From: Serilophus lunatus
Taxonomy: Eukaryota; Chordata; Aves; Passeriformes; Eurylaimidae
Assembly: GCA_013399895.1 (NCBI GenBank)
Contig: VXBA01005593.1
Location: forward strand, 97,456-161,455
Direction of reading: 5' to 3'
DNA length: 64,000 nucleotides
The translations under genes were made by a program, and so were the position numbers. This document shows, in pieces, positions 22,801 through 35,474 of the stretch; position 1 is the first letter of the stretch; each line of letters starts with the position of its first letter. The notes under the pieces are model-generated. The model saw only the letters and a program-made list of their open reading frames with translations. It was not told the origin of the DNA and made no database searches.

Positions 22801-25611
22801 AGTTTGAGCTTAAAATATGTCTGAAGCTGTTCAGACTTGTGACCCGATGGTACTTGCCCTCACAGGTATAACCAGGTTGAAGGAATGTAGATCATGGTGG
22901 GAACATGGTGGGTACTGTTGGAATAATAAAATAAGTCCTTTCAGAGCTGTCTTGTCTTTCTGAAACAGGCTGCTGCTCCTCAAAATAGAAATATTTCTAA
23001 ATTTGAAACTGTGCATATGTGATTTTTACTCCATATCAGCAATGTGTAAATTATCTTTGAAGGGTTTGTTTGAATTCTGTTCTGCTTCTGTCTCTGTCAT
23101 TTGCTGTGATAGTGCCACCGGTGTTGACATTTGTCATATTACTGGGTGCTACTACTGCTGCCTCTAGGGGGTTTTTCTGGTTGTTTGGGAATTTTTTTTA
23201 AATAATCTAACTTTTGTGTGTTTTTAAACTAAAGCCTTGGTCTTATGAAGATGACTTTGCAAATCCAGCTTAATTTTAAGACTTATCTCTGTTAAAAAAC
23301 CCAATATGGTCTCTTTTGGCAGTGCAGGTTAGCAGAAAATGTGTTACCTTTTATTGCCTGAGCAGTGAACACAATGGCAAAAGACAAGAACTGAAGATAA
23401 TATCTGGTGTAAATTCATGGTGCTTAAGTGCTTTTCAATTTTTCCCTTCTGTTGTTAAAAAAATCCCAGTTTTATCATGTAGCATTGCAGCTTCCACTGG
23501 TTTGAATAGACTTGTGCTTCTATATTATTTAGATTCCTCAATTTCACAGCACTGCCTCCAGCTGCAAGAACACCAGCATTTATTTTCTGGAACCCCAGTT
23601 ATTTTACCAGCAAATCTGAAACTATTTGATCTGCATAATTTAGGGAAGTTTCCTTCTCTGTATCCTTTCCATAATACAAGCTCAGTGAAAAAAATGGTCT
23701 ACAGCATGACTTAGGTTGCTGAAAGCTAATTTCATTGCTACTCTGAGCCTTGCTGGGGTGGGGACCTGCTCTGTCCTCTCTGCAGCCCTGTGGTGGGAGT
23801 CCCTGTGGTCCTGGGGTGTGGTGCAGAGATAGCAATGCACACAGCAGGGGATAGCGAAACCATGCTCCTTCAGCTTGGAGCACCTCATGGTTGTGCTCTC
23901 CAAGGCAGTAATAAGCTACATCAGCTGTTGCTTATCTTGCAGATGAGTTTTAGGTGCCAGATACTCAGCCCAGGAAAATCAGCTGGCTGTCAGGATGCTT
24001 TGATTGTAAGCTGTGGGCATCTCCATATGGAAGCCTGAATTTTCCCTAGTGCTCAGTGCTATACCCAAGTGTTTCCAGTGGGGAATGGCTGCTCTCTGGG
24101 GTGGGTGGGGGCAGACCAGCTCTCAGGGACTTTTCCATCCGCTGGCGATTTGCAAAACCTTTTCGTTCCATCCCCCAGTTTAGAAAGTAGGGGCAGCGAA
24201 ACACTGAGACCGGGAATAGCAAATCCCTTCCGTTTGTCTTGTTGTTTTCTAATGTATGCGACCTCGCTGGGTGGTTTAAGCGGTTTAGGTACTTTCTATA
24301 AAAGGGATCTTTTAATGACAAAACTAATGTGATTATCTTACCAAGTGTGAGAGGCGTATTCAAGGTTTAAAGAAAATCTGTTAGAATAGCTGAATGTATC
24401 TGCTTAATCCTTTCTCTAATGTGGGTGGACAATGCTCTGGGAAGCAATTGGTCTTTCTTTCTTAAAGTAAATGCCTGGTCTCCAGAGGTAGGAACTTGTT
24501 TGCAGCTTTTTATACCCTTACGCTTCACCTTCTAGAGAATACAAAGGCGCAGGAGAGAGGCAGAGAGCTTTGAGAGGCCAAGTTTTACCTCAAATAGCTG
24601 GGAGTGTAACCAATACAGGGCCAATTCCGGCAGGCGGCTGAGCACTCTCCACTCCCTTTGACTGTCACCTGAATAGAGAGTCCTCCTTTTTCCTCTCCTG
24701 CAAAAGCATATTCCCTGCAACGTGAAACAGAAACACTTTGTCCTTTCTGAGCACATGGTGAAGTCACCTGTGGTTATTTGGATGACAAGACCTTGTTGGG
24801 TTTTGTGCTTTGGGTAAGCAGTCCTGTCCACGCATATACACAGCTTTAGGGAATTCTCCAAAGGCCCTGTTTTCTTGATATGCAAGTCCTTGGAAAGGTT
24901 TGGACCTGCTGACAAGTTACTGCAGGATGATGCCTGAGCAAGGGTGAAGATGGCTGTGCTTGAACGGGGAGGACATCACCAAGGGCTGATGCTGTGTGAT
25001 GCAGCCACAGCTGGTCTTCATCTGATGTCTGTGCTGTTTGTAGGTGTGTGCTTGTGTGTCTTTGATTTACACATGTCCATCTGCATGCACAATTCTTAGA
25101 AACTTTAGGAAATCCTTTTGTCAGCAACAGTTAACAAGAAGAATCCTCCACCTTGCTGAAGTATTTAACAAAGCAAGTGGTGGTCTGGGACTCTAGCACA
25201 TGGATTTGGCTTTATAGCAGTGACAAATAAGTTGCATTTTGTAATTTGTTATCTGAACATCCTCAAAACAGCACATCAAGAGGAGAAGGATATTGAGCTA
25301 TTGCCTTCACAGTTGGAATGAAACACAGTTTACTCTCACCACCCAGTAGAGCAACACAGGAAAAAGAGACACCTCAGCGTCTTCACAGAGACAAACACTC
25401 AGCTGCAGTTCTACAAGCTTGTCTGGCTACCTTGACTGTAGAGTTGGCATTGGGTTCTCTGTTGTGGAGGGAGAGAATATATTCAGGAACTTAGTGCACA
25501 ACCTAAAAACCAGTCTCAGATTGTATCAAACTGAATTTTTGGAAGAATGGGAAAACAATCTGTAAAAATGAAGTCTCGACAACTCTCCAGCAGACTGCTG
25601 TATGATCTGTA
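19886..25611. other. Intergenic spacer after PRCP, no gene recognised
   Basis: AT-leaning sequence with scattered short frames (up to 132 codons) that lack homology I recognise, splice context or composition change. No repeat was confidently identified. Confidence 0.55.
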
Positions 25612-26460
25612 ATCATGGTTAGGTTGAAGAGACCTCCTGAGGTCTCTGGTCCAGCCTCCTGCTTAAGGCAGCCTCAGTTTCAGGGTCAGACCAAGATGCT
25701 CAGTGATGTATTCACTTGGATCTTGAAAATCTCCAAGGATGGAGTCTGCTTGACCTCTCTGAGCATCTTGCTCATCTGTCCACATCGTGGAAAGGTTTTG
25801 CATCTAGTTCTGAACACTTTAAGTTTACACATGTTTTTATCTTCCTACCAGGCACCATTATGAAGAGCCCTGTTGTTTCTTCTTGATGAGTCCTCCAGAC
25901 ACTGGAGGCTTCTGTTAGGTGCCCCTAAAGCTGTTCCTTTTCCAGGCTGAATGAGTCCAGGTCCCCTATCCCCTTCTCACAAGTCATGTGCTCCAGACCC
26001 AAACATCTCAGTGGTACTCTACGGAACTTGCTCCAGTTGATCAATGACTTCTACTGGGAGGCCCCAAATTGGCTGCAGTATTTGATTTTTGGCCACCAAG
26101 CATCAGTTAGAGGGAGATGATCCCTTCACTGGGTCTCCTGGCTCTGCTCCTCTTCATATGGCCCAGGAGGCTGTTGGTCTTTGCTGCCAGGACACGCAGC
26201 TGGCTCGTGCCCAGTTTGATGTCCAGCAGGACACCCAAGACCTTTTCCACAGAGCTGGTCCACAGGTTGCCAGTGCCAAGCCTACATTACTACAATGAGT
26301 CCTTCCTTTCCAAAGGAACAGGACTTTGTGCTTGCTCTCATTGAATTTGATGACGTTCTTGGCTCCTTCAACATGTGTGTCTGTGTAGCCACCTTCCTTG
26401 AATGTATCAACTCCTTCCTTCAACTTGGTGTCATTTGCAAGGCTAAGAAATTCCAAAGAA
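25612..26460 (-). mobile_element. Old CR1 LINE copy, 3' portion, antisense to the + strand
   Basis: Read on the + strand, it runs backwards through the CR1 3' region and into the end of the reverse transcriptase. Blocks include AGACCTCCTGAGGTCTCTGG, AAAATCTCCAAGGATGGAGT, ACTTGCTCCAGTTGATCAAT, GGCCCAGGAGGCTGTTGGTC and ACACCCAAGACCTTTTCCAC. Many indels mark an ancient insertion of about 850 bp. Confidence 0.85.
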
Positions 26461-29400
26461 ATTGAAACCTGAGAACAACATAGCTTCTTTATTTGTCTCT
26501 GTTGTAGAAGATACTTTAGGACTCTTTTTGAAAGCACTTTTTCTCCAAAGTTTTTGCAGCACTGAAAGGCTGACCAACATCAATTCTGCCATGGATTCTG
26601 TAGCTGAGATCTGACCACCTGCCAGGGCAAGGATGGAAACACTAATGCTGCTCTGAGCTTTAGAAGTGATGTTCCATCCTCATAGCTACCTTGCTGCAAT
26701 GAAAACAGAGCCCAGTCGTTTCTGAGAGAGACTGTGGGACAGGTTTAACAGTTAATTACTTTCCAAGCAACTGGGATGAGGAAGAGGAGCGATCTGAGCT
26801 GCCTCCATACAAAAAAGCAAGGGATTTCTTTTGGAGGGTGTGCATAGGGTCAAACAAGTCTGAGAGAACTACGCATTGGATCACCAGTGTTTCATCACAG
26901 GTATTGTGTAAACATTTTGTAAGTAGGGAATTTGGACCAGAATAAGACCTAAGAGGTCTTGACTGTTTTTCTTCCAGAGGAATTATAAACCTTTTAATGG
27001 GATATCACTGTGCTAATCTTAAATGGTGCTCAGCAATCCTGGGGAAACTATTTAATACAACTAGGGAGATGCTGAGGAGTGAGTCATCAGGACTGATGGC
27101 AGACACACTTCAGTGTGTCACTATTTCCAACGCTGGGCTTCCCCAAGCACCCAGAGCTCTGTTTCCACACTTGCATATGCATCAGTCTGATAGGAAGCAA
27201 CCCAACTTCTTGCAGTGTCTTAACACCTCCAGGCATCTCACAGATCCACCGGCTTCCCTTATCCCATTGGTTGAGGCAGGCTCTGGTGACAAGTACAAGA
27301 AGAGAATGAAATGTATATATATGTGTGAGCATGCTGAGGGAAAAAATAGTGTTCCTCCTCCAGAAGGAAAGAAATTACCTTCTTCTCCCCCTCTGCAGCC
27401 TGCAGATGTGTCCAGCCTCGCAAACTGGGCTCTCCAGCTGCCCTGAAACACATCACTGTGTTCCAGAGAGGACAGGAGAGGAAGCAAAGGATGTTATTGC
27501 CTTGTGGAGACCAATACCCCACTCTCAATCATCACAAATGAGGCCATTAAAAAGGGCCGGGCCCTTCTAGGTCTGCTGAAGGAAAGCAGAGGCTCCCAGC
27601 TTTCCTCTCAACAGATGAAGTCAGTACTTGCTAGGCAAACTAGACTAATAAACGTTGAGGCAGCGGGAGGTGAGTGCAATCAACTGCGAGAGCCTGAGTT
27701 ATAGCGGTAACCTGCTGAATTCCTGGGTCACAAAGTAATTTACAGAACAACCCTAATGTCATTCAATAATTATTCCGACAGCCCAGGCCCCGGGGGGCAC
27801 AGCCTCCTGCCGCGGGTGTTATTAATACCATCAACAAGCAGCAGGATGTTGGTGTGAAGAAAAGAATCACAACATAAGTGTGCGAACCTAAGGAGCAAAT
27901 GGAAATTGGTATTAATAGGATATTTTACCTAACAAGTAAAAAAAAATTGATCTATCTATCTTGTCCTAGCAAGTCATTCAACAAAAAGTGACTGCGTCTC
28001 CTATGACAGTGGAAATTACTGATGGCAGTTTGCAACAGAAGGGGAGGAAGATCAGTGTGTCAGTGGCTGCTCATTTGTATCTCCCAGCCTCTGTGATAGT
28101 CCCCATGGAGACTGAAAGGGGGGGGCAGGGGGAGGAGGTGGTTTCCAAGCACCCCAGAATAATTTAAATTAATATCCAGCGAACAATGTAAACCTTCCCT
28201 TTGACGTGGCGTGGGAATAGGCAGTCACAGTGCTCGAACTGGGTCAGCTGAAAGGGAAGGTGATGCCACAGCCAAGGATTTGATCAGCGGAGTAAGCCAG
28301 GGGCTCGACCTCTGCTATCTCAGTTCCTCCCTTCCCCTCCCATTCCCTTATCCTCCAGAACATCAAGAAATGGCAGCAGAAATGTCTTTCCGTGAATGGA
28401 GAATTACTGGATAAAAAGGATGTGTATAGAGGGTGTATATAAAACCACAGTGAGTGTAGAGGGCAGCATCTTCTGCAATGTGTATGGACCCTGGCACGTG
28501 GGTGCCAGGAAATGCAAATGTCGACAGCTGTCAGCACAGATGCAATTTTAAATCATTTTAGAACATTTTGTGGCCCTTCCATGAGAGGGGCAGCCTCTTC
28601 CAGGTGGCAGCAAAGGTGCAGTAAGGAATTATGTGGGCCAAGCCTGAAGGGAATCAAGCCTGAAATAACCTGTGAGTTGTTTCTCAGCTGAGAAATGGTA
28701 GTGGAGGGCAACTTGCTACCTTGCTTTGATCTGGTGCATACTGCTAGCGAACAGACAAGCAAAGCCCCCTGGATTTGACCCTTCCTCATCCAGAGGAGCA
28801 CATAGTTTATTTAAACGTGTGAGTCAAGGGCATTTAAAGCATCAGGGAAAGTTTCCTGGCCATTATTTCAAGGATAAATAGTCTCATTTATAAGCTGCTA
28901 TGTTAGGCCTTTCCCATGAATTTCGAAGCTATGTTTTTCATTCCTCTGAGATAAGCAAGGTAGCAAGGACATTGTAGCAGCAAGACAGAAGAGAACCTAT
29001 AGACAGCTATCAGGGGTGCGGGGGGTTGGCAGAAGTCAGCCTGGATGCTAGTTTGTGATGTGAGGGGTGGATGAACTGATGGATATTATAAATGCAGCAT
29101 GATAAGAAGGCCTGGTGCATCTTGGAATCTGGAAATTTCCATTATAGAACTACACTTTACCTCTATTAACTTCATTTGGAAGTTTTTCTTCCCTGATTTT
29201 AGGCATCACTGTAACAGAGTAATAGAGCTGGGCTCTTGCCTTAGGTACTGCCTGAGGTGGTAGACCCATGTCCTCACTTGATCCACCATGTGCACCACTA
29301 GTGACTGGGAAGTGACTGTTGTGCCTGAGGTGGCCTGCTCTGCATAGAGCCCTCCTGGAGCATTAATGTGGCCACAGGGCTGTGCCACATGAGCAGTGAC

Positions 29401-30044
29401 ATCAGCTCCTTGACTTGGGCTGTGGTTCTTTTCGGTACTTAAAAGTGCAAAACGAGTAAATCTCCACAAAATGGTGTAGATAACAGATGCTGGCCATGTG
29501 AGCTGCCTAGTGGTAGGCAGTACCCTGGACTGGTGCACTGGTAGAAGAGTTCATCCTCCACTGGGTGTGCCTGGCTGGTGAGGAGTGAACATGGGTCTAT
29601 CTGCAGAGCTGCCTGGATCCTCAATCCAACAAAACACTTACATCTGTAAGGAGGCTCACTGGCTTCACTGTCAGACAAATATAACTGTCCCTTGTTGGAC
29701 ATGGGGCTTTCAGGGCACAGTCTGGAAGGCTGTCACTTCCCCGACAGAAACAGAGTGGAGCAGTGGCTGGGACTTCATGTTTCCCACTAGAAAGCAAAGC
29801 CCACAAGGTGGACCCTCTTTTCCATCTGTCACAGCTGTGGCCAATTCACTGCTTTTTTATAGCTTAGGTAGAATCCAGATATCTGTTTTACTAAATCAGA
29901 ATTATGTGGAGGTCCAGCAGCTGATAAATGTCCATCTGCCCAGAAGGGGTGCCCATGAACCTGCAAAGCTGTCAGGCTGGAGAGAAGCCCAGCAGGCAGG
30001 CATCTTATGATGTGGGCAATGCAGGGATAAATAGTCCTATAGCT
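26461..30044. other. Intergenic spacer containing a candidate regulatory stretch
   Basis: No gene is supported. The portion 27600-28200 is annotated separately because of its motif content. The rest holds chance frames and a G-rich run near 28117. Confidence 0.5.
27600..28200. promoter_or_regulatory. Candidate conserved non-coding element with homeodomain-type AT motifs
   Basis: The stretch lacks coding frames and repeats and is dense in palindromic AT cores. AATAATTATT is at 27765-27774, ATTAATACC at 27821-27829, and its exact reverse complement GGTATTAAT at 27908-27916. AATTTAAATT is at 28161-28170 and a SOX-like AACAATG at 28182-28188. GC-rich patches interrupt it. The pattern resembles vertebrate developmental enhancers, but conservation has not been tested. 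Confidence 0.35.
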
Positions 30045-30190
30045 GTGTGGATGCCTCATCCCTAGAAGTGTTAAGGTCAGGTTGGGTGGGCCTTTGAGCA
30101 ACCTGATCTAGAGAAAGATGCCCCTGTCTATGGCAAGGGGTAATGGACTAGATGCTCTTTAAAATGTCCCTTCCAACCCAATCCATCTGG
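30045..30190 (+). repeat. CR1 3' fragment
   Basis: CCCTAGAAGTGTTAAGGTCA, GTTGGGTGGGCCTTTGAGCA and CTAGATGCTCTTTAAAATGT then CCCTTCCAACCCAATC give a sense-strand CR1 3' end. Confidence 0.85.
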
Positions 30191-33100
30191 TCTATGGAAA
30201 CACATGTAGATTTTTGGCTAGGAAACAGAGGGAACTAGGACAAATGTGTCCTACACCCATGGTGAACAGGCACAGCCTGACATTTAAGAAGCAGCTCAGT
30301 TGTACAACTTGTTTCACCAGCCACAAACTAATCATCTTTCTGTGGCCTTTCTGGATGTTTGACCAGTGCTCTTCTCCAGTTTTCAGTTTTGCTTTGTTTT
30401 TATGCTCCCAGTGCCCAGCAAGCAGACAGGAGGGACCCGCCGGAGATATGGGGGCACTCTGACATTAGTTTTGGATTCTGAGCTCTTCCTTTTGTTCATA
30501 GTTTAGCAAAAAATTGCTAGTGACCTCCACTCCCCATCTAACCTCCTTCCTTGACTTCTCCTACATGCGTCACTGCCAGAACTGACTGTAATTTTGTGCC
30601 TGTGCTACTTTTCTTGATGAGATCCAGGAAAAAGTGGTGAGAGATATGTTATTCTGACGTTATCACTGTTACTGCCTAAGAACAGGATTACCAAAATACT
30701 TCTATTTCCCCTTTTGTGCTCATGCACGGATGTTGCTACTGATAGTCCCTGAATTCCCCTGAAAAATAAAGAGTGTTTTATCCGTATTCCCCAAGTGCCC
30801 AATACAAATGCAAATCAGCTCTGGGCTGTTGGTTTGTTGGGGTTTTTTTGTTTTGTTTTTTTCCTTGTCTGTCCAGCATTGCTTGGCAGGTCTTTTCTCA
30901 CTGTTTCTTTTCCTCCCTTTCCTTTAGCCGGTGTGTCTGAAGGGAGGGAGGTCCCCAGGAGGGTCAGAGACCTGGTCAATTCCCACATCTCTGCCCTCTT
31001 CTTCTTCCTCCTGTTACTCAACTTGTGTCTTTATTAACCCCTCGTGCAGAAAGAGTTGAAGGGCTAAAAATAAACCAGGACTCACTCAAATGCGCTAAAA
31101 TAACAGTCAGGTGGGCCATATCAGTTCCAGATAAGAACATTTGGGTTTTTTATATTTCTGCTTTGTTGCCTCTCTGCACAGTTCATCTCTTGGACAAAAT
31201 CAAGTAGGACTTTATGGATGTAGGAACCCAAGATCAAAGAGAGGAAGGACTCCGAAATTTCCCATCACTTCATATAAGTCAATGGTTTTTATATAACAAA
31301 ATACCTAAATGAGTGACCCCTAAATCCCACAAATTGGATTTGAATAAGGGGGATTTTTAACTAGCTAGGCTGGTGAGAGTAACCAGTGCTCCAGCACCTT
31401 AGGCCAAAGCACAGGTTTACTCAGAAAATTCATGCACAATTTTTTAAAAAAGACAGATAGTTAGGAGACTAGGCTGTCAAGTTAAAGCAATGCCTGCCAT
31501 TTCTTCTTCTGCAGTTGGCAAATGTTATTATGTGCCCAAATTTCAGTCTGATGCCAACTCTCTGTGCCTTCAGGGTCTTTTATCTTTTCTAAAAGAAATT
31601 ATTTTTAATTGTATTTTAAAGCTATAGCTGAACATATTTACAAGTTATATCAAATGTATACAGGATTGCTACAAGAAGAAGTTAAAAATGTGGCACTAGC
31701 ATCAAAATTTTTAGATCACCCAAGCACTGACTTCTGGTGCATGAGCAGCTCCCATCTACCAAAATGGGCTTGTAGTGGCCTTAACGTTTAAGGCACCCTT
31801 AAACGCCAGCAAAGGACTGGTGAAGCCCAAGTAGGGCCAAGAGTGTGGGTTTCTTCTGTGCTTGAGTCCACCAAGGGGCTCAAGGTCCTGTGTACCTGCT
31901 GAGCCTGTGGGCCTGGCTCTGTGTTGTGGTGTTGGGGCCCATGAAGTGACCAAGAGCTGTCTGCTGGGGGTGACTGAATTTGGGTGGGAAACACCTGGGG
32001 ACCAATGCATCCAGTATGTCTCCCTGTATTTCTTTGTTGCCATCTCCCATCTGCCTGGCATTGATACTGAGCAACTTGTTCTGCCCTCAATGCTGCAGCT
32101 GAGCTTGTTCCTAAAAAAACCCTCAGAGGGAAAAAATTCATTTGTGTGGGTTTCCTTCTTCCCTTTTCATCTTCTTTCCTGTTGCTATTCATTAAGCATG
32201 AAATAACCTTCCAAATCAATCCGGAAGAGATCATTTGAAACTGTTGCTGTTTTCCCATTGCTAATTGCTGATTTGAAATCCCATTCAAATTGCCCTGAAT
32301 ACACAGTCCAATGTTCCTAAGATAAGTGCCTACCAGGTATTTTTCCTGATGGGCTTTTATTTTCCTGCAGAAAAAACCCCAACAACCCAGTCCTGGAACA
32401 CTGGTTAAAATTAATAGGACAATAGTGTCTCCATAGTATGCCCTGTTTCCGAAGCAGAGCAGTGTTTTGGCGGGAACCAACTGCTGATGAGTTTCACAGG
32501 CCTGGAGGCGCATTTTGGTACTGGCAGACCCAGAAATGAAGCAGTTAATTGCCCTACTGGGAAGGAGGAAATTTCTTGTAAAAATCCAGAATCTGGTGGA
32601 ACAATGTAGCCTTTTATTTTTCAGCCTTGGAATCAAGCCTGGCTGCCCTTGTAAACAAAGAAAGGAAAGAATCACTGAACCAACCCAACACATAAAAACT
32701 GACTATGTCTCTCTTTGAAGTTTGCTTTATGTTGCTTGGAAAACTTGGGATTATAGATGCTTGGTTTTTGTTGTTGTTGTTGTGTTTTTTGGTTTTTTTG
32801 TTTTTTTTTTTAAGAAAAAGAGGGCTGGAAGTTAAGGGAAACTTTTTCTTAAACAGAGCAGAAGTCATTAATTAAGTATCCCATTCATCCCTGAGGCACC
32901 GGCTCATCAATCAGATTTCTTATTAGCATTCTGATGACCTGCCTGACCCCCTGTCTCTGTACTGTCTGCATGACGACACAGAAAACCAGACCACACACCG
33001 AACGGAGGAGGATTATTCAACACTTTTCCTTACTCTGGGAGGGGGGGACAGAGCCCGGAAGAGGAACGATGATGGACAATGTTGTTGTGGGTCAATAAAT

Positions 33101-33509
33101 GGCTCCTGAAGAAACAGCCCTGAGAGCCTGGAAGGATGACGTAAGCGGTGTCCTGCTGCATGCATACAGCTACTCTGGGGCTGGGACCTATGGCTTGATG
33201 CTATCACAGGGTGTCTCTGCTCCCACCCTGGTCACCGTAGGCTTAAATCCAGAGTGAAGAATAGGATTTTAGCACAGTGACCATAGGTAACCCCAGTCAG
33301 AAAATCATTGGGTCCTGAAAATGAGCTGGTGGCTTTGAGGTCCCTGAGTAGGCTGTGTCCTCAAGGTGCCTAAGGGTCCCACATTCCCAGCAGCAAGTTG
33401 TGAGGTGTGCACAGCTTTTCTTGAGAGAAAGTCAAACTGTAGCAGCACCTTGCTTAGCATGGTAATTTACACATGCACACATATGCACAGAGCATGTGGC
33501 CAAGGATGG
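30191..33509. other. Intergenic spacer, no gene confirmed
   Basis: The region contains a long chance-like open frame on the - strand (31788-32693, 301 codons) with no similarity I recognise; see findings. A T-rich tract lies at about 32765-32815. Confidence 0.45.
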
Positions 33510-33770
33510 ACTGGAAGAGTGTTGATTTAGATTAGCCATAAGAAAGAATCTTTTTACAATGAGGATATAGAGACAGCAGCACAGGTAACCCAGAGAGGTG
33601 GTGGATACCTCATCCCTGGAAACATTCAAGGCCAGGTCGGACAGGGCTCTGAGCAATCTGCTCTGGTTGGAGATGTCCCTGCTCATTGCAGGGGGTTGGA
33701 CCAGATAGGCTTTAATGGTCCCTTCCACCCCAAACTATTCCATGATCCTACGATTCCATGGTGACCCTGA
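33510..33770 (+). repeat. CR1 3' fragment
   Basis: GTTGATTTAGATTAGCCATA, CAGAGAGGTGGTGGATACCT, ATTCAAGGCCAGGTCGGACA, GCAGGGGGTTGGACCAGATA and TGGTCCCTTCCACCCCAAAC are successive blocks of a CR1 3' end, ending in degenerate ATTCCATG repeats. Confidence 0.9.
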
Positions 33771-34499
33771 CCAGGAAAGCAGTGGTCATTGGAGGGAGGC
33801 AGCAGTGGAAGAAAGGCAGCATGAATGATGTGCCTGTGTGACTGCCGTGGGGATGGAACCAGGAATATGGTGCTACTCTCTGGAAAGCTTGTTACCAAGA
33901 ACTGGCTCAAATGTCTACATGAGATTGCTTTTACCAAGTGTTCTCAAAATAAAACATTTTGACTGTGTCTTTTTAAGCTAGGGAGGCTGTTTTACCATTT
34001 CTGAATTCTTCTCTGTTTTATTTTCTTTTTCAGAAACAAAATACAGTCATGTGTGTCATGGATTGAAAAAAGGAAAACTGGAAAATGTGGATAAAATTGG
34101 AAAGTACCTAAAGTACTTGAAAGTACTTTAAAGGAACATTTTTTATAATTTATTTCTTCTTTTAGATTTGCCTTAGTTGGCTTGTACTTGATCAAGTGTG
34201 ACATATTCTCCTTTAAGTCTCACAGCCCTGGAGAGTTATGATCACAGCTCATCTCTGAATTTAGGCAATATATCCTGAGTCACACCAAAACTTGTAGGGA
34301 TTAGGCACTTCTAGTGATCTGAGCCTAACAAAATTCCCTCTGAGCAGCACATTATTTCTGCACTCCAGCTAAAGCCACAATATATAAAACATTCATGTCT
34401 TTGGGGGCTCATCCTCAAGGCAGAGAGTTGCTGTCACAACTAAAAGGGAACATGAGGGTCCTTCCTGGAAATGCAAGGATGTACATCAGTCATTGCTGA

Positions 34500-34770
34500 T
34501 GGAGGAGGATATGGAGAGGATGAAAGGCTCAAGCTGCATCAGGGGAAGTTTAGGCTGGAGGTTAGGAAAAAATTCTTCACAGAAAGGGTAACTGGCCATT
34601 GGAATGGGCTGCCCAGGAAGGTGGTGGAGTCACTGCCACTGGAAGTGTTTAAAAGAAGACTGGATGTGGCACTTAGTGCCATGGTTTAGTTGATGAGATG
34701 GCATTACGTAAAAGGTTCGACTTGATGATCTCAAAGGTCTTTTCCAACCTAGTTAATTCTGTGATTCGGA
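34500..34770 (+). repeat. CR1 3' fragment, comparatively well preserved
   Basis: CAAGCTGCATCAGGGGAAGT, TTGGAATGGGCTGCCCAGGA, TTAGTGCCATGGTTTAGTTG and TTTTCCAACCTAGTTAATTC then TGTGATTC match the sense CR1 3' end. The copy is cleaner than others here, suggesting a younger insertion. Confidence 0.9.
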
Positions 34771-34932
34771 GAAGTGAAAGGGAGCATCAGTTTCGTCTGT
34801 CCTGTTAAATAACAAAAGAGCACTGGGAACAGATACGTGAACCCAGGGCTTCTTCACATCCCATGCAGGACCCTTTGGCATAAAGCTACAGGAACTCCAG
34901 ATCACAATGAATCCTCAATTATTGAACACTAG

Positions 34933-35431
34933 TGTGAGGAGTTATGAGGGGCTGAAATGGTTAATGGCTTAAACATCATTAAAATCACTGAAAGACTTTT
35001 GTCCACTGTAGCAAACTGTGCAAAGAAGCAACTGCTCACCGAAGCCCACCCCTGCCTGAGTATGCCTCATAATTTGGACCATGGGAATTTGAGATAAGAT
35101 AAAGGACCCTTCCCTCATCACCCTGGGCTTCCCTTGGTGGATCCAGACTGCAACCATCACTTCGACAACACAACACCGAGAAGGCCACAAGAAGAGGATC
35201 AACAGCATGCTGTTGAACTCCCAGAGCAGTGATATTTTTTTTACTTAGTCTCTCTGTCACTCTCTTTCTCTCCCCTTCCCTCGCTCTTTTTCCTATTTCT
35301 TTCTATCTCTCTCTACATCATATTTACTGTTAAATAAAAATCCATACTATTCATCTTGGCATACGGTCTCATTTGCACCTTAATTCAGGCAGAGGCATCT
35401 CTCTTATAATTTTAATGATGGGATCATAACA
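34933..35431 (+). mobile_element. Putative solo LTR of an endogenous retrovirus
   Basis: A unit of about 500 bp starting TGTGAGGAG and ending ATCATAACA, so bounded by TG and CA. A pyrimidine-rich stretch (35235-35320) is followed by an AATAAA polyA signal at about 35332 and a TCTTGGCATACGGTCTCATT block, the usual U3-R-U5 arrangement. Internal wording resembles LTRs I associate with passerine genomes. No gag, pol or env frame adjoins it, so it is read as a solo LTR. No clear target-site duplication is visible. Confidence 0.6.
35235..35320. repeat. Pyrimidine-rich CT tract inside the LTR
   Basis: An imperfect TCTCTC and CTTTC run on the + strand, immediately upstream of the LTR polyA signal. 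Confidence 0.7.
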
Positions 35432-35474
35432 GGGCTGCAAGTCAACTTCTTCTGCACTGTGCTCTTAAATCAGC

